Below, in pieces: positions 35,927 to 48,460 of a stretch of DNA of 64,000 nt. The DNA comes from Isoetes taiwanensis (taxonomy: Eukaryota > Streptophyta > Lycopodiopsida > Isoetales > Isoetaceae). Location of the stretch: positions 280,452 through 344,451 of the forward strand of contig JAJEKV010000188.1 of the NCBI GenBank assembly GCA_021234155.1, written 5' to 3'. The first letter of the stretch is position 1. Each line of letters opens with the position of its first letter. The notes beneath the pieces are model-generated. The model saw nothing but the letters and a program-made list of their open reading frames with translations, searched no databases and was not told the DNA's origin. Position numbers and translations under genes: made by a program.

Positions 35927-36499
35927 TTTTTTTTTTAATTGAAGGCTGAAGTATATTAAAAATCCATATGATAAAAGATTACATAAAGAGCTATTAAAAG
36001 CGTTTTTGAGAATAACCTTTAGGATAGGGTAGGTTAGGGACCCCGATTAAAACGTAACTATCCAAATCCAAAATAGAGTAGAAAAGTTCTTGATAGTTCA
36101 AAAAAAGAAAGAGTACTGGTTTCAAGATTAGCATGGTGATCAATTTCAATTCAAAAACTTACTCTTCTTATGCTCCCCTTCGAGAATGATCCTTTCTTTC
36201 CATCCCCTTATTAGCTACAATGAACAAGCAATAAGGGCATTTGCACGATGAGCCTTTCTTGGATTGAATCGTCCTTTTTCTTTTTTGCAAAGGCAAAGAA
36301 TATATCTTTTCACATCAAAGTAGGAGGTGCAGTGCAATTGCATTGATATTCCTCTCCATGTTCATTAGGTACCTCGACTAACCGAGTAGTAAGCTATAAT
36401 GTAATCGGGCGTGGAGATTCATCCTTTTCCATCTCACCTTTTAAACATGATCAAAGTATTACCTACAAACAAGAAGAAACAGCATTAAAGAATAGAACT

Positions 36500-36800
36500 C
36501 AACCTTAATTTTGATTCCCATAAACTTCCAAAACCCAATTTATGTCATATTGGGCTCGCTTTTATTATGGTGTTGGGCCGATGATTTCATCCTTGAAAAT
36601 CAAGGCATTTCTTCCCTTCACATTCTCCATAGGAGAATATACCTCCATTCAACCGGGTTGCCGTGAAAAAAAAGCTCAATAGCTTGCATATTGGGCAAGC
36701 CAGAATATTAAGCCCGGCCGCTAACTCCAGAGTCCATTCTCGCATAGGCGCTTTTAAATAAATGTTCTTCATTTTCCTCGATCCTGCAAACATCTAACAC
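36500..36800 (-). pseudogene. LINE ORF2 C-terminal Cys-rich region
   Basis: The segment includes ACPICKLL.. and GGIFSYGECEGKKCLDF, compatible with the zf-RVT region at the end of plant LINE ORF2. It is degenerate. The remaining ~570 bp to the poly(A) tail hold no frame I recognise and would be the 3' UTR. Confidence 0.45.
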
Positions 36801-37329
36801 GATATCGAATTAGACATGTTGAGCCTCCACCTCTTTCTCATGGTAGCAAGGCTCTATGCCAAAGCCGCCACAAGAATGCCTTGATTTTTGGATGAATTGA
36901 CTTTTCCACATAAAGGTCAAATTTAAATACCCAGTGGGTCAATATTCCATTTCATATGAATGGATATTTCTTGGTGCCCTCTGAGATACCAGAGGCCAAG
37001 TTAATTCTATATCCACAAAAGCCATTAATATGCCAAAATTCATTAGTATCATGCCATTCTCCAATTGCCAATCTCCGAGAGATACTATTGAAAAGCCGCC
37101 TGAGTCCTCTCCCGATCTCTAAGGGTGGATTCTTGATAATCGAATCATCAATGATGTCCCTTATATAGATTATGCCTCTATTAGTCCAATCGCTTGGTTA
37201 ACTTAGGGAAATTAGTGGCTAAACACATATTAGGGTCATCCAAAATAAGAGAGGGACTCCAGAAAATAGGTCGTCCCCGGGAAAGTCCTTCTTTCCATGT
37301 GTACATACCTCTTACCTTTAGCCATGCTC

Positions 37330-38950
37330 TAATCCATTTCTTGATAATCAAAAAGCATGGTGGCGAAACAAGAATTCAAAGTGGATGCTATGAGGTAGCT
37401 GCATTTTGAGGTTTCTCCACCAAAGGGATGACACTTTTCAATATAATGAGAAATGAGAGCACTCACGTGGTGGTTCATCCTCGGTTGTTGCAGCCCCCAA
37501 GAAATATTTTGTAGCCAAAGCAAAGGCCGCTTCTCAATATTGATAACTCCTGCACCCCCTTCCTTTGTGTTTGCAACATTCATCCATAGAGATAGGGACC
37601 CAAAGACCTCCGCTAGATCCACCTCGCAATAAACCTTCCAATGATACCTTGCATTTTAGCCAAGACCTTCTTAGGAGCCATAATAATGGAGGATTGGTAG
37701 ACCTGAGAGGAAGAAATGACTGAGTTTGCCAGAATGGCTCTCCCATTTTTAGATAAAAATTTAGAATTAAGAGAGTCAACCTTTCTGTAGAATTTGTCTA
37801 TCAGTCCTCCCGTGAGGTCACATGCATTAATTCTAATAGCATAAGGAATGCCTAGACTTTTCGTTTTAGTATTAGGGAGAGGTACATACATCCCATGCTT
37901 GCAAAATGCATGCTCACCCTCTTCTTGATGCCTTGAGATTAACTTGGTCTTATTGGGATTGATTTTGCATCCCGAGCATTTTCCAAAATCCTCCAAGATA
38001 GCTTGAGTATTTTGAATGGATTGATCCTCCGAATGTAGGAATAAGAAGGTATCATCTGCAAAATGGACATTAAGAATCTCGCTTGCTTCCCCGGGAGGGA
38101 AGACTCAGACCCTTGATTAAATGGAGATCTTTTGCCCTCTTGAAGTTACTATTCAATCCTTCCATCACAATTAAGAATAAAAGTGCAAAGGGGTAGCCTT
38201 GCTTGACCCCTTTTTAATATCAAAGAATGGACTCAGATTCACCATTGATAAGAACAAAGAGATCTGAATTTTAAGAATAGCTTGGAAAACAGAAATTACA
38301 TTATCGAGAAATCCAAGTTTCTTACAAAGACTAGCATAAAAAATCCCAACTTACCGTGTCAAAGGCCTTTGTGATGTCTAATTTAAGGAGGCCAGCTTGA
38401 CTGGTTAGAATCTTTTGGCCCGTGAGATACCTAAAGATGCAAAGAAGAACATTATCTAGAATATACCTTCTCCTAAGATAGGCACTTTGAGTATTGCCGA
38501 TGACCTCCTCCGTGATGGGCTTGAGTCCAAAGAAGAATGGTACCCTTAATTAACTTATAAAACCACATTGGTCGTGGAGATAGGTCTATAATCGTGAGAA
38601 GGTGATTGGGAGCTCAATTTTCGGGATGAGGGGCAATCAAACTTGTATTGATTCTCAAGTCCCAGCTTGCTTAATAGTCAAGAACTCATTAGCCAAGGAG
38701 ACAATATCCTTACCCTGCACTTCCCAAGATTTTTGAAGAATTCAAATGGAGCCATCTGGGCCCGAGTCTTACCATTCTCCATTTCCCTCAAGAACCTTGA
38801 GCATCTCATCATAAGAAAAAGACCTAGATAATCTGGCATTCATCCGATTAGTAACTTTCTCACTGATATGCACAAAATTTTCAATGTCTTCTACTAATAT
38901 TTTCCTCGCCTCCCATGATCCTAGAAAATGATCTTTGGCAAAGACACTTT
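37330..38950 (-). pseudogene. LINE reverse transcriptase domain
   Basis: RT copies the LINE RNA at the nicked target. In minus-strand order: QSAYLRRRYILDNVLL (about 38460), LLKLDITKAFDTVSWDF (about 38385-38340, with the first catalytic Asp in KLDITKAF), LNVHFADDTFLFLHSEDQSI (about 38070-38010, FADD active site at 38050-38060), then EDFGKCSGCKINPNKTKLIS and RKVDSLNSKFLSKNGRAILA and QVYQSSIIMAPKKVLAKM (37996-37640), and a thumb-like region to 37330. Stops and frameshifts occur between 38.1 and 38.9 kb, so it is not translatable as one piece. Confidence 0.85.
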
Positions 38951-39341
38951 AGCCGAAAGTGTCATTATCGATATTGTTGCCTTCCCAAAGAATGTCAGAA
39001 TATGATTTTTCTTTGACTCGCCTTTTAGCTTTGATGAAGAAATACTTTGAGTTGCTCCTCTCATCTTCCTTGAGCTCCTTCACTTTTGCCGTGATCTTCC
39101 AACCCCTAGCAATTCTAATTTCCTCTCTTTCTATCTGTATTTTGATATCATCTTTTTGTTGACCCTGAGCCAAATTTAACTGGGTTCTTAAGTCCTGAAG
39201 ATGGACAGTGTTACTTCTGTGGACTTCTTTTCCCCATACTTTCAGCCAATTCTTGATCCTTTTGGATACTTTTAACCCACCAATCCATCTATCACCAGAA
39301 GGCTTTTTCTCTTGAGAGATGATCTGTTGAAGGTTAGGCAA
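38949..39341 (-). pseudogene. LINE ORF2 linker between endonuclease and RT
   Basis: An open 130-codon stretch, charged and helical (KELKEDERSNSKYFFIKAKR), typical of the region between the two domains in plant L1 ORF2, where ..NTKFFH is common. Confidence 0.7.
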
Positions 39342-39419
39342 AAAACATCCTGCTCAAGAAGATTAGTATTCAACTTAAAATAAGAATTTCTTTTCCTCTA
39401 AACATTGTTACCACATATG

Positions 39420-40401
39420 CTAATGAGCTGAGGGAAATGGTCGAGAGAGGTAATTGGTGAGATTAGTGATCCTAGAACTATTCAATCGAGATAAAATCCG
39501 CCATGGAGACAACAAACTGGCCGGAGTTATGTGGTCACCCAACCTGAAAGAATGGGGAGTAACCTTGGCCAAAGAGAGATGGTGAGAAGAGAGGAGAGAA
39601 TTCCAGCTCGAGAACTCAATCACGACACCGAAATTAGTATTTCTCATATAACTATGAGTAACCATATTGAAATCACCAGCTAAAATGCATTCATCATAGG
39701 AAATTCTTTCTAAACTCCTATTTATGACATTCCAAAGGTTAACTCTATCAGGGGGCTGATGATATGTATATACATTAATGAAAACAATCATTTTATCACC
39801 TACTTTCCATGGATGATCTGCCATCTCCTATCAAGTATCATTGACCATCCAATATCTTCAAGGTTGAGTCTATTACTCCAAGCTATAGTAATGCCAGCAG
39901 AAGTATTATTAGCTTTAAGAGACCAATGCTGGAAGTTAGCAGGCAAAACATCTCTAATTATTGAAATGATATTATCATCATGGATCTTATGCTCTTGAAA
40001 AAAAATAAAGTCAAGGTTCATAGAACTGAGGCAAACCTTCAACCTACCTCTTTTGAGATTCGAATTGATGCCTTGGATATTCCAAGTGATACCTTTAAGA
40101 CTTATATCCATTGGTGGGGGGAGGATCTTTCTTGGGGATCTTGTTGGAGGTCCCAAGGTATAATCTTTGGAGATTTTCTTTCCCCTTTTCCTTCTACTAT
40201 TGACTGTAGACCAGGCCTCGTCTTCTAGTGTGGAGGTCTTGCTGCTGACATGGAAGTCAAAGTCATCCTCCGAGTCTTCCTTCCTGGTTTCCTCATAAAT
40301 ACCAAAGTTGTCATTTAAAATGCCAAGATCCAGAGTAGAGATTCTCATATTGATGGGATCAACTTTAATCACCACTTTAGAGGGAAATTGGAATATGATA
40401 T
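39420..40401 (-). pseudogene. LINE APE-type endonuclease domain
   Basis: The endonuclease nicks target DNA to prime reverse transcription. Motifs on the minus strand: ISLKGITWNIQGINSNLKRG (about 40110), DFIFFQEHKIHDD with the catalytic Glu (about 40010), GITIAWSN (about 39885), AGDFNMVTHS (about 39670) and LGDHITPA (about 39540, normally SDH). The domain is split into two frames near 39.81 kb. Its N-terminal side is cut at 40401 by the 5' LTR of the Gypsy element and resumes at 52976. Confidence 0.85.
40397..40401 (+). repeat. Gypsy target-site duplication, left copy (GATAT)
   Basis: GATAT precedes the TGTTAG start of the 5' LTR; the right copy at 52971 is GATAC, one change. Confidence 0.6.
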
Positions 40402-41007
40402 TGTTAGTCCTGTACGTCCTGGTACAGGACTATTCATGCACACGGAGGACCAGGTCAAGAACAAGGAGCCACAGTCGAGTCCGTGTCACGGTCAAAAAAG
40501 CCCAAGATAAGACCAAGCAAAGCCGGACCACGCTAGCGCCAAAGAAGAGGCAGAGAATGAAGTGGTGAGACGGGCGCCACCATCACCGTCACAGATTTCG
40601 AGCATCTCAAGAGGCACCGTCAACATTCCTCAAGAAATCGGGCCTCCTTCCGTGAGGGAGTCGGGCACCCCAGATCCGACAGAGTATCTATATTGGGCCA
40701 AAGGCCATTGTACTATATATATGAGTAGAGCTAGCATTCATAGGCTAGATGAGTTTTTGGTCTTATCTCCATTCTGTTTTCTCTCTATTGCGAGAGCTCA
40801 TGTATCATCATTGATATCAAATAGTTTCGTTCTCATCATTGTGTTCTTATTGTTTTTCTTTGTTCTCTCTTTTCCTTTTCCTTTGTTCCTTTTGCAAATC
40901 CCGCTATGACACAGCTTCTACGGATTCTCCCTGCTTGAACCAAGGGTCCTCGGAGGGTCGTCTTGCGTGAGTTCCCTAACCTGCATCATTGCCGAGCCCC
41001 GCCAAAC
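40402..41007 (+). repeat. 5' LTR of the Ty3/Gypsy element
   Basis: Begins TGTTAGTC and aligns along its length with 52392-52970. Shared blocks include ACTATTCATGCACAC.GGAGG, ACCAGGTCAAGAACAAGGAG, GTATCTATATTGGGCCAAAG and TTTTCCTTTGTTCCTTTTGC. The 3' boundary is approximate because the two LTRs diverge after GAGTTCCC. No standard tRNA primer-binding site (TGG..) is visible next to it. Confidence 0.85.
40710..40722 (+). promoter_or_regulatory. TATA box of the 5' LTR
   Basis: TACTATATATATGAG lies in the middle of the LTR, where U3-driven transcription would start. The 3' LTR has TACTATATATGTGAG at about 52686. Confidence 0.5.
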
Positions 41008-41009
41008 CC

Positions 41010-42680
41010 GAGGAAAAGGTAGCGCTATGAAGGAGAACCAAGAGAACTAGAACGGAAAATCAAACTTTATTGCACTTGCTTTGGTTATGGTTGGAAAAAC
41101 CCCAACCGTGGTTCACATATTTATAGTCCAATCTACCCTTCAAGCGCCGGCACCCATCGTCGATCCCTTGGATTTCTCATTCGCCACCCAGGCGGATCGC
41201 CCTCGGGCACTCGCCACGCCATCAAACATGCAACCGGTCACGCCACGTCATCAAATATGCCACCTTGGGTCTCTCATATGCCAACTCATCTTTGCCACGT
41301 CAGCACGCAAAAAAGATGCGATTTTGTGGTTCACTCCTTTAGCAAAAGGTCGTGGAATGGAATTGAACCCGACACCTATGCATTAGGAGGCATAGGTCTT
41401 GCCCAACCCGGCTACCCATCATGTATTTGAAGTGGTGCACTTCCTTCTTTCTTTAAGTGCTTCGTATTTCCTAATTTTTATTATTTCTCTTTCTCTGTTT
41501 CTCAGATTCTGCAGCAGAAGATCGGCGGAATTTTATGGAGATGCTTCAATTCCGGCCCTAATCCTCTGTGAATCTGCGGATTGTTTGCGGCTTCACCTTT
41601 GTGTTTCTTCAACAACAATTAATTGCTCCAACAACTCTTGACCAAATAGTCTTAAGGATTCCTAATGGTCTGCTTCCAACAAGTTCAATTGATTTTTCCC
41701 TTTTCCTTTCACGCTATTCTTAGAACAATCTTCTCTGTTTTCCTCGATCAATTCGGCTTCAGTCTAAATGCTTTTGATCCAGAATAACAGTACGGTCTGC
41801 TGCAGAAGTCTCAAAGCTGAGTCCTTCCCCTATTGGCGATATGTTTGAATCGAATCAATCTGGAAAGCCATGTCTTTTTGCACCATCAATCCGGCCAAGA
41901 GCTCTCAAGTCCCTGTTCAGAATTCTTAGCCCCAAATATTTTCCCTTTTGTTAACAATTATCTTGTGTTAACAATTTCGCTTATTTTTTTCTCTATGGTT
42001 CACAAATTCGACCTTGCCCTTGCCATGATTTTTTCTTTGCCATCTCCTTAGTATCTTTTTACTTTTCAATGGGTTTTATTTCCCAATCTCGGCGGCACTT
42101 TTATTCCTTAGATATCTTCTTCAACCTTCATTGCTCATAGTAAGCCACGTCCACCATTGCAATTTCTTTTACGGCTTTTTCCCTAGGGCCATGACACTTT
42201 TCTCTATTCTTTCATGGGTAATTCCGCCCATAATCTTCTCAAGGGTTTTTCTCCGTTTTCTCGACATCTTTTCTCCTTCAAATCTTCGTGACTTGACCCC
42301 TTCTTTAATTGAGGCCTTTACTTTGTCACGTTATCTTCATATTTCCACCATAGGTATTTTTTCTTCTATGGGGTTCTTCTTCCGACAACCACGCTTGCCA
42401 TGTTCCTTCCGACAAATTACGCCATGTCCTTTCTTCCCATGTTTTCTCATGGGTATTCTTTCATGTAGCACATCTCTTGCACTACTTTTCCTCTTTCCAC
42501 ATTTGCTTAGCTTTCTTCGCTAAGCTAGCATAATTCCCCGAGCTATATTCTTATTAATCTGCTTTTTGCAGATTTTTAGCCTCGATTTTAGCGGAGGCGA
42601 CAACCGCAAACCACATCCGCCGCCACTGCCGGGTCTGATTTCTTTTCTTCCTTCTTTTACCATGTCTGCCCGAGCTTTCA
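41010..42680 (+). other. Gypsy 5' leader, no gene recognised
   Basis: About 1.7 kb between the LTR and the first gag-like sequence. The open frames (up to 130 codons, 42131-42523) are pyrimidine-rich with no domains. Confidence 0.45.
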
Positions 42681-44530
42681 CCCCAGAGGGAGCTCCTTAG
42701 CCAGACGGCGTCTCGATTGGAGCGCCATCAACGTCGCGAAGTTGCTCGAGATATGTATGACACTGGTTATGATATCCATATTCGCTCACGAGCTCAGTCG
42801 GCGCCACCTACTCCTCGTGTTCACTCTCGTCCTAAGCTCTCCTCGGTGTAAACATTGTTCACAACCTCAATCTCCCATCATACACTGCTCAGCCCCTCCA
42901 GCTTATTTCAACACTCTAGAGAGTGCCTACATTCATATCTCCTCTGGCCATACTCCTCTTGCCTTCACAACCATCATCTCCCCACATGGAATGGGTTATC
43001 CCCATGTCTCTTTCGGCCCTCCCCTGGTTCGGACATATCCCCAATCCCTTCTTTTCAACATACTCTTCCGGTTTACACTCACCGATCTCAAACAAAGCTC
43101 TCAAGGACCTTCCCATAGGATGCTCCTTTTCAAGACTCTCAAGGTTTTTCTGCCCTCGACACACCATACACAGGAGACTATGGGTGTACCACCTCATTAT
43201 GTGCCTCCTCCTACTCGGCAGCTCTATGGGTGCATCACACTCTTCTTTTAGGACTCTCAAACCGACCTATCCCACTTTTGGCAAGCATCTAAAGGCAAAT
43301 CATTAGATCAAAGTGCTCAAGCCCACATGGAAGAATTTGAGGCTCACTGTCCCTAAATGGTCACACTCAATCTCAACTGAAGTTCACATCTTTTCCACCA
43401 CGCTATGCGTGGCTCTCCTCATCAATGGCTAATGGCAAACAAAAGCCATTGGAAACAAAATGACAGACATGAAGATCGCCTTTCTCATTATGGCACCACG
43501 GATGATGATCAACTTCTTCTCAAGCAACTCAATGATCTTCAGCAAAGAGCCCGCGAGTCGGCCCGGGATTTTTGCGGATCGTCTTCACATTCTCCTCGGC
43601 AAACTTCAAGAGTATCCACCCCGCAGAGGCGGATCCTCGTCCGGTTTCTCTGTGGACTTCCTCCGCTTATTCGTCTCATGATCGAATACACTTCCCCAAG
43701 ACTTTGGAGCAGGCCATCGAACTTCGTCAATCATTCAGTTTATGTTTCCTCCCGTGGCGTGGCTCTCCAAGAGCTACCCTTCATCCCACATGTCATGGTT
43801 CCTCAGACTGCCATTCAGCCTCAACACTCCAATCCATAACGCGGTCAAATTTGGTGCCACGTCTGCAAATATCAAGGCCATTTGGCCAATGAGTGCAATT
43901 CCTCCAATGGCCCCCCTCATTGTAAACGCTGCAACATGTGCAATCATGCCACAGAAGAATGCACTCGTACTCATCCTACACCTTTCAGACAAAAGATGGT
44001 TTATCAAGTACAGACCACGCGCCAAAGAATAACTCTCATACCCGCCTCGGCAATTTCAAGCACAACCTCCTCCAACAGTATCAACAATCTCAGCAGCCAC
44101 GGGGACAAAACAATCGCCCCCCTTCTGATCCTTCGAAAGTCCAGTTCTATTATTGTCTGGAATGGGGTCATACCACCACGGCGTGCCCTCAACTTCCTCA
44201 AGTTCAAGTCCAACTTCCAGGCACGAATCAAACCCGTCAGAACGCCTCACGGCCTATCAACTTTGGATCGCTAATGGCAAACAAGGCCCTCGTCCTGTTC
44301 TCAGAAAGCCCCCACACATGCCTCAACAACAAAGGTATGAACCAGCTCCTTCGTCAACTCCTCACATGGATCAACAAGCTCGGAAGAAATTTACCAAGCT
44401 CTCAATCCTCGGTCCAACCACAAACTGTTGGTTTGGTCTCATGTCGGACCGGGGGCTTCCCGCCCTCTTGACCATCATTCCTAATGACACACAACCCGCC
44501 TTTGCAATCGACCACGATCCCTCATGAAGA
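42680..44530 (+). pseudogene. gag: Gypsy gag with CCHC zinc knuckles
   Basis: Gag forms the particle that packages the element RNA. The reading starts near ASRLERHQRREVARDMYDTG (about 42705), passes through a Pro/Ser-rich region, then a capsid-like part (SLDQSAQAHMEEFEAHCP at about 43300; LLLKQLNDLQQRARESARDF at about 43515). Two canonical knuckles follow in one frame: CHVCKYQGHLANEC (43855-43896) and CKRCNMCNHATEEC (43921-43962). A third, FYYCLEWGHTTTAC (about 44145-44185), has lost its first Cys. Frame changes are frequent. The two intact CX2CX4HX4C boxes make the call firm. Confidence 0.8.
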
Positions 44531-44939
44531 CAACAAAAGGTCCATTTTCTCCAGCTTTGGATACTCTTATGCCCCATGTCATGCCAAAGGTCCGTGAGCA
44601 TTCTCAACCTTATGCAAGTCAAAGGTATGACGCTTGCCAATGTACACGCCAACCACACGCGCTCCGGCAGCGTCAAGAGACCACTCGGTCATCTCAACCC
44701 TCACGCCTCAAAGAATATCCTAACATTGCCGCGGAGATGGAGCTTCTCCAAGTTCTTTGCGCCGCCACCTACAACTCCCAGCTCCCTTGGATCCTGCAGT
44801 CCGTTTTCTCATGTTCCCTTGGAACTCCGGGAAGAACTTGCAAAAATCAAGATTCCGTTGAGTCTAGCCACCATTTTGAAACTCATTCCTGCCCTCAAGG
44901 ACCAGCTACCCCCCTCCCCTTCGCTGCAGTTTGGGGCCG

Positions 44940-45225
44940 TGGCTACCTCAACACCCACGGTGCATGCCACGGTAGGCAATAATTGGGCATCAAACAACTT
45001 TACCGTGCCCCTTATGACATCAAGTTGGCCAATGGTCATATCACGCGCCCTCAAGGCGTCACATCCCTCCTTCACATCAATATAGGCGAACTCAGATTCC
45101 CTCTGGAATTTGGTGTTTGGAAAGCCGGCGAAGATCTCGGTGATTATGAAATGTTGGTCGGCAGACCTTTTCTCCGTCAGGCAAAAATATTACTGGGCCA
45201 CGGACCAGCTCGTCATTACCGATGA
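44940..45225 (+). pseudogene. Gypsy aspartic protease domain
   Basis: The retroviral-type protease matures Gag-Pol. The frame 44983-45225 reads APYDIKLANGHITRPQGVTS..FPLEFGVW..YEMLVGRPFLRQAK. The last part corresponds to the conserved ILG(R/M)PFL flap-strand motif. The catalytic D(T/S)G is not readable in this copy; it would lie upstream of 44983, where the sequence changes frame. Confidence 0.6.
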
Positions 45226-45423
45226 TCATTTCAATGCTACCATGGATTTGGAAACTGGCAAGATCATCTCTGTTGAACATGCCGAACCTTCTCTCTCGGA
45301 ACAGATCATTCTTGGGCCAAGAAGCCCGGAATATCTATCATGTTCGGGCTCCACATTGAACATCTTAGAACCTGAAGTCTGCCTCTTTCATCCTTCCCAG
45401 AATATGTTGATCCTTGGGGAGAG

Positions 45424-46450
45424 ATGACTCTGGATCAGGACCAGGCTGTGGCCGCTCTCCTAGACCCTTACCTGGCTCCTTGCAATCGCATCCAAAGACT
45501 TGACCATTTTTCCGACACCGAACTTCCTCCAGAAATGGTGGACGTCCATGCCGTCATGAAGCAACCACTGCTAGATGACGCTCAGCCACCGCTTTTCTTC
45601 ACCACACAAAATGCAGCTCATCCAGTCATGTTTCAACCTCCTGCTCACGTTGTTCAAGACACGGAAGTTGTTCCACACATTCAGACACCTGAGGTAGAGA
45701 TTGTGGACGTTGGCAACAATCAGCCCGTCCGCCTAACTGCAAATCTCCCGACCACCTGTCGCGCACACGCCATCATGCTATTCAAAAAATTCAAACATAT
45801 TTTTGCCTGGAGCTATAAAGATCTTCGGGGTATCAACAAAGACTTGGGGGAACTCACCATTCCTACCAAACCAGATGCACGTCCTGTCTAGCAACGACAG
45901 TACCGACTCAACCCCAATTACCGTGACCGTGTCAAGGCCGAAATTGATAAACTTCTAGCTGCCAGCTTGATTTATGAGGTCAAACATTCTGAATGGGTGA
46001 GCCCCATCGTCATTGCTCTCAAACACAACGGTAAGATCCGCGTCTGCGTGGACTATCGCAAACTCAATCAGGCCACGGAGCGTCGTCACTTCCCGCTTCC
46101 CTTCACAGACCAGGTACTGGAAGAGGTTGCTGGTCATGAAATGTACTCCTTCATGGATGGTTTTTCAGGCTACAATCAAATTTCAATCAAAGAGGCAGAT
46201 CAACTCAAGACTACTTTTACCACCCCGTGGGGTACTTTTGCCTACAAGGTGGTTCCTTTTGGTTTATCCAACTCTCTATCCACGTTTCAATGCATCATGC
46301 TCTCGGTTTTTCACAATTATATGAAGGAGAAACCCTTTCTCCAGATCTTTCAAGATGACTTTTCACCCTCTGATTCCATGGATGATCACTGGACAAGTTA
46401 GAGCTCGTCTTTCCAAATGTGATGAGTCCGGTATTAGTCTAAATCCCGAA
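45424..46450 (+). pseudogene. pol: Gypsy reverse transcriptase
   Basis: A linker (TLDQDQAVAALLDPYLAPCN..) leads into RT. An in-frame TAG at 45889 is followed directly by QRQYRLNPNYRDRVKAEIDK, so one stop interrupts an otherwise continuous frame. Then WVSPIVIALKHNGKIRVCVD (about 45995), DYRKLNQATERRHFPLPFTD, SFMDGFSGYNQISIKEADQL with the first catalytic Asp (about 46150), FTTPWGTFAYKVVPFGLSN, and FQDD (46348-46359) in place of the common YxDD. The frame is lost at about 46401. Confidence 0.9.
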
Positions 46451-46464
46451 ATGCACCTTCCTTC

Positions 46465-46990
46465 ATGTCACCTCGTGGTGTTCTGTTAGGTCATGTGGTC
46501 AGTAAAGAAGGTATCACCACGGATCCTGCTAAAATCAGTTGTGTGCTTAAGGCTCAAGCACCATCTAATATCAAGGAGACACGTTCTTTCCTGGTCAAGG
46601 TAAATTACTATTCCACCATTCCTGGCCTTGCAGCTATTGCTGATCCCATTCATAAACTCACGGGTGATGAATCCACTGGGTGTGGAATTCCCGAGGCGGA
46701 TCTTTGCTTTCCAACAGTTGAAGCTCTTGCTTTTCGAGGCCCCGTGCTTGTTCCTCCTCAATGGGACAAGCCTTTCCATGTTCATGTCGATGTCTCCGCG
46801 TTTGCTATTGGTGTTGTTCTCTCTCAAGCATATGACGCGCACACAGATAAACCCAACCGTTATGCCAGCAGAAAACTCAACCCTGCTAAGCGCAACTACT
46901 CTTTCACCGAAGGGAGGCCTTGGGTTTAATTTTTCGTGTCCAACGCTTCCGCCATTATTTGTTGGGCGGTCGGATCAAGTTCTTTGTTGA
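46465..46990 (+). pseudogene. Gypsy RNase H domain
   Basis: After SPRGVLLGHVVSKEGITTDP and the connection region (DPAKISCVLK.., TRSFLVKVNYYSTIPGLAAI), the RNase H part reads FHVHVDVSAFAIGVVLSQAY and RYASRKLNPAKRNYSFTEG, equivalent to D(A)S..AIGAVL.Q and ..SRKL..AE.NY. The frame is open to 46929; the next block, changed in frame, continues as RVQRFRHYLLGGRIKFFVDH-like sequence. Confidence 0.85.
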
Positions 46991-47439
46991 TCATCGGGCT
47001 CTTCTCTATTTGATCAACAAGTCCATGCCCACGGCGGGGATTGCTCGTTAGGTCCTTCTTTTTGCAAGAATTCGCTCCTTTTGAAATCGTTCATAAAATT
47101 TGCAAATCTCATGTTGTCCCGTTTATCTCTCGCATCCACCGGATGATCCCTCCACGGGTGTTTCCGGATGCCTTTCCGGCCTTACAATTGTTTTTGATCA
47201 CAATACGCCCCATTGGTTCCATAACTTTCGCCATTATCTTCTCACCGGGTGCTCTTCCCTCGGAAAGATCCCACGCTTTCTCACGAAAGCTTCATCCCGC
47301 CCACCGCCGGGCCTCTCGTGAGGTCCATGACTACACCATGGTTGCGGGCCATGCCGCCGGATAAAAGCCGCCTTCGGCAAGGATATGGTCCTCGACGCCA
47401 ACGGTGTGTTCTTCCTCATGAAGTGCCCGATATCGATTC

Positions 47440-48460
47440 GACAAGCCCATGAGGGGCTTGATGGTGGTCATTTCAAAGGTGACACCACGGCCAGGGCTAT
47501 TTCGGGCCCACGCCTCTTCAAGGATGCCCACGCCACGCTTTTTGAGATCGCGTGATGATAAGCTGCTGTCGCGTGTGAGTCAGGTCACCCGACTCATGGC
47601 AGCACTCCGTTGGCCGGTCCACCACGCCACTTCCCGCTTCAGCAAATGGGGAATGGACTTTGTGGGGCCATGGATCCTCCCGCCGCGGCACACCCGTGCG
47701 CTACGTCCCTAGTCATCACCGATTACGCTACCAAATGGGTGAGGCTTGTGCCCTTCCGGACAATAATCGGCAAAGCCGCCAAGGTCACCAAATGCCTGCG
47801 CCAAATCATCACCCAGCGTTTTGGCTGTCCCACGGCAGGCGGGTGTCGGTGATCGTGGAGTTCATTTCGTTAATCACACCATCAAGGAGCTGACGGATTA
47901 TTTGCACATACATCACCGCAAAAGCACACCTTACTATCCTTAAGGGAATGGTTTGGCTGAAAGCACAAACAAGACTCTCATCACTATTCAAGAAAATGCG
48001 TGATGTCTCGCGCGCGGATTGGCGGAAAAAGTTACCCTCTTGTTCTTTGGGCTTACAAGCTACTTATTTCTCTTGGTCATACTCCTTTTAAGTTGGTTTA
48101 TGGCCAAGAAGCTTTGGCGCCTTGAATATGTTTTTCCGACACTTCGTTTCCAACTCGCTACCACATGTAATCCACCTGCAGCTCTTCAGGAACGAGTTTA
48201 CCAACTTGAACAATTGGATGAACTTAGGCGCGATGCTTATATTCGGGTTCTTCATGGCCAACAGTTGCGGAAATCCTTGCATGACAAACATCTGAAGACC
48301 AAAACTTTTAAAGAAGGTGATTTGGTTTTGCTTTATGATTCTCGTTACAAAAATTTTCGGGCAAGTTAAAATTCGGTGGCTTGGTCCTTATCAAATTATT
48401 AAAGTTGTTCAACCCAGTGTTCATACACATGATCAACAACCAAATTCTGACTCCATAGAT
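47440..48460 (+). pseudogene. Gypsy integrase
   Basis: Integrase joins the cDNA into host DNA with a D,D,E core. The core reads FSKWGMDFVGP (first Asp at about 47652), LVITDYATKWVRLVPF (about 47710), GDRGVHFVNHTIKELTDYLH (second Asp at about 47853), then KSTPYY followed by P-stop-GNGLAESTNKT (third residue, the Glu of LAEST, at about 47961). The stop is TAA in the position of the usual CAA (Gln). The C-terminal part (48180-48460) is well preserved: QLEQLDELRRDAYIRVLHGQ, HDKHLKTKTFKEGDLVLLYD, and KIRWLGPYQIIKVVQPS. Frame shifts separate the blocks. The N-terminal HHCC is not readable. Confidence 0.85.

Noticed and set aside
42742-43306. Overlapping long plus and minus frames as separate genes
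   Set aside because: They are alternative frames of the Pro/Ser-rich gag region of the Gypsy element; the low stop frequency comes from its composition.
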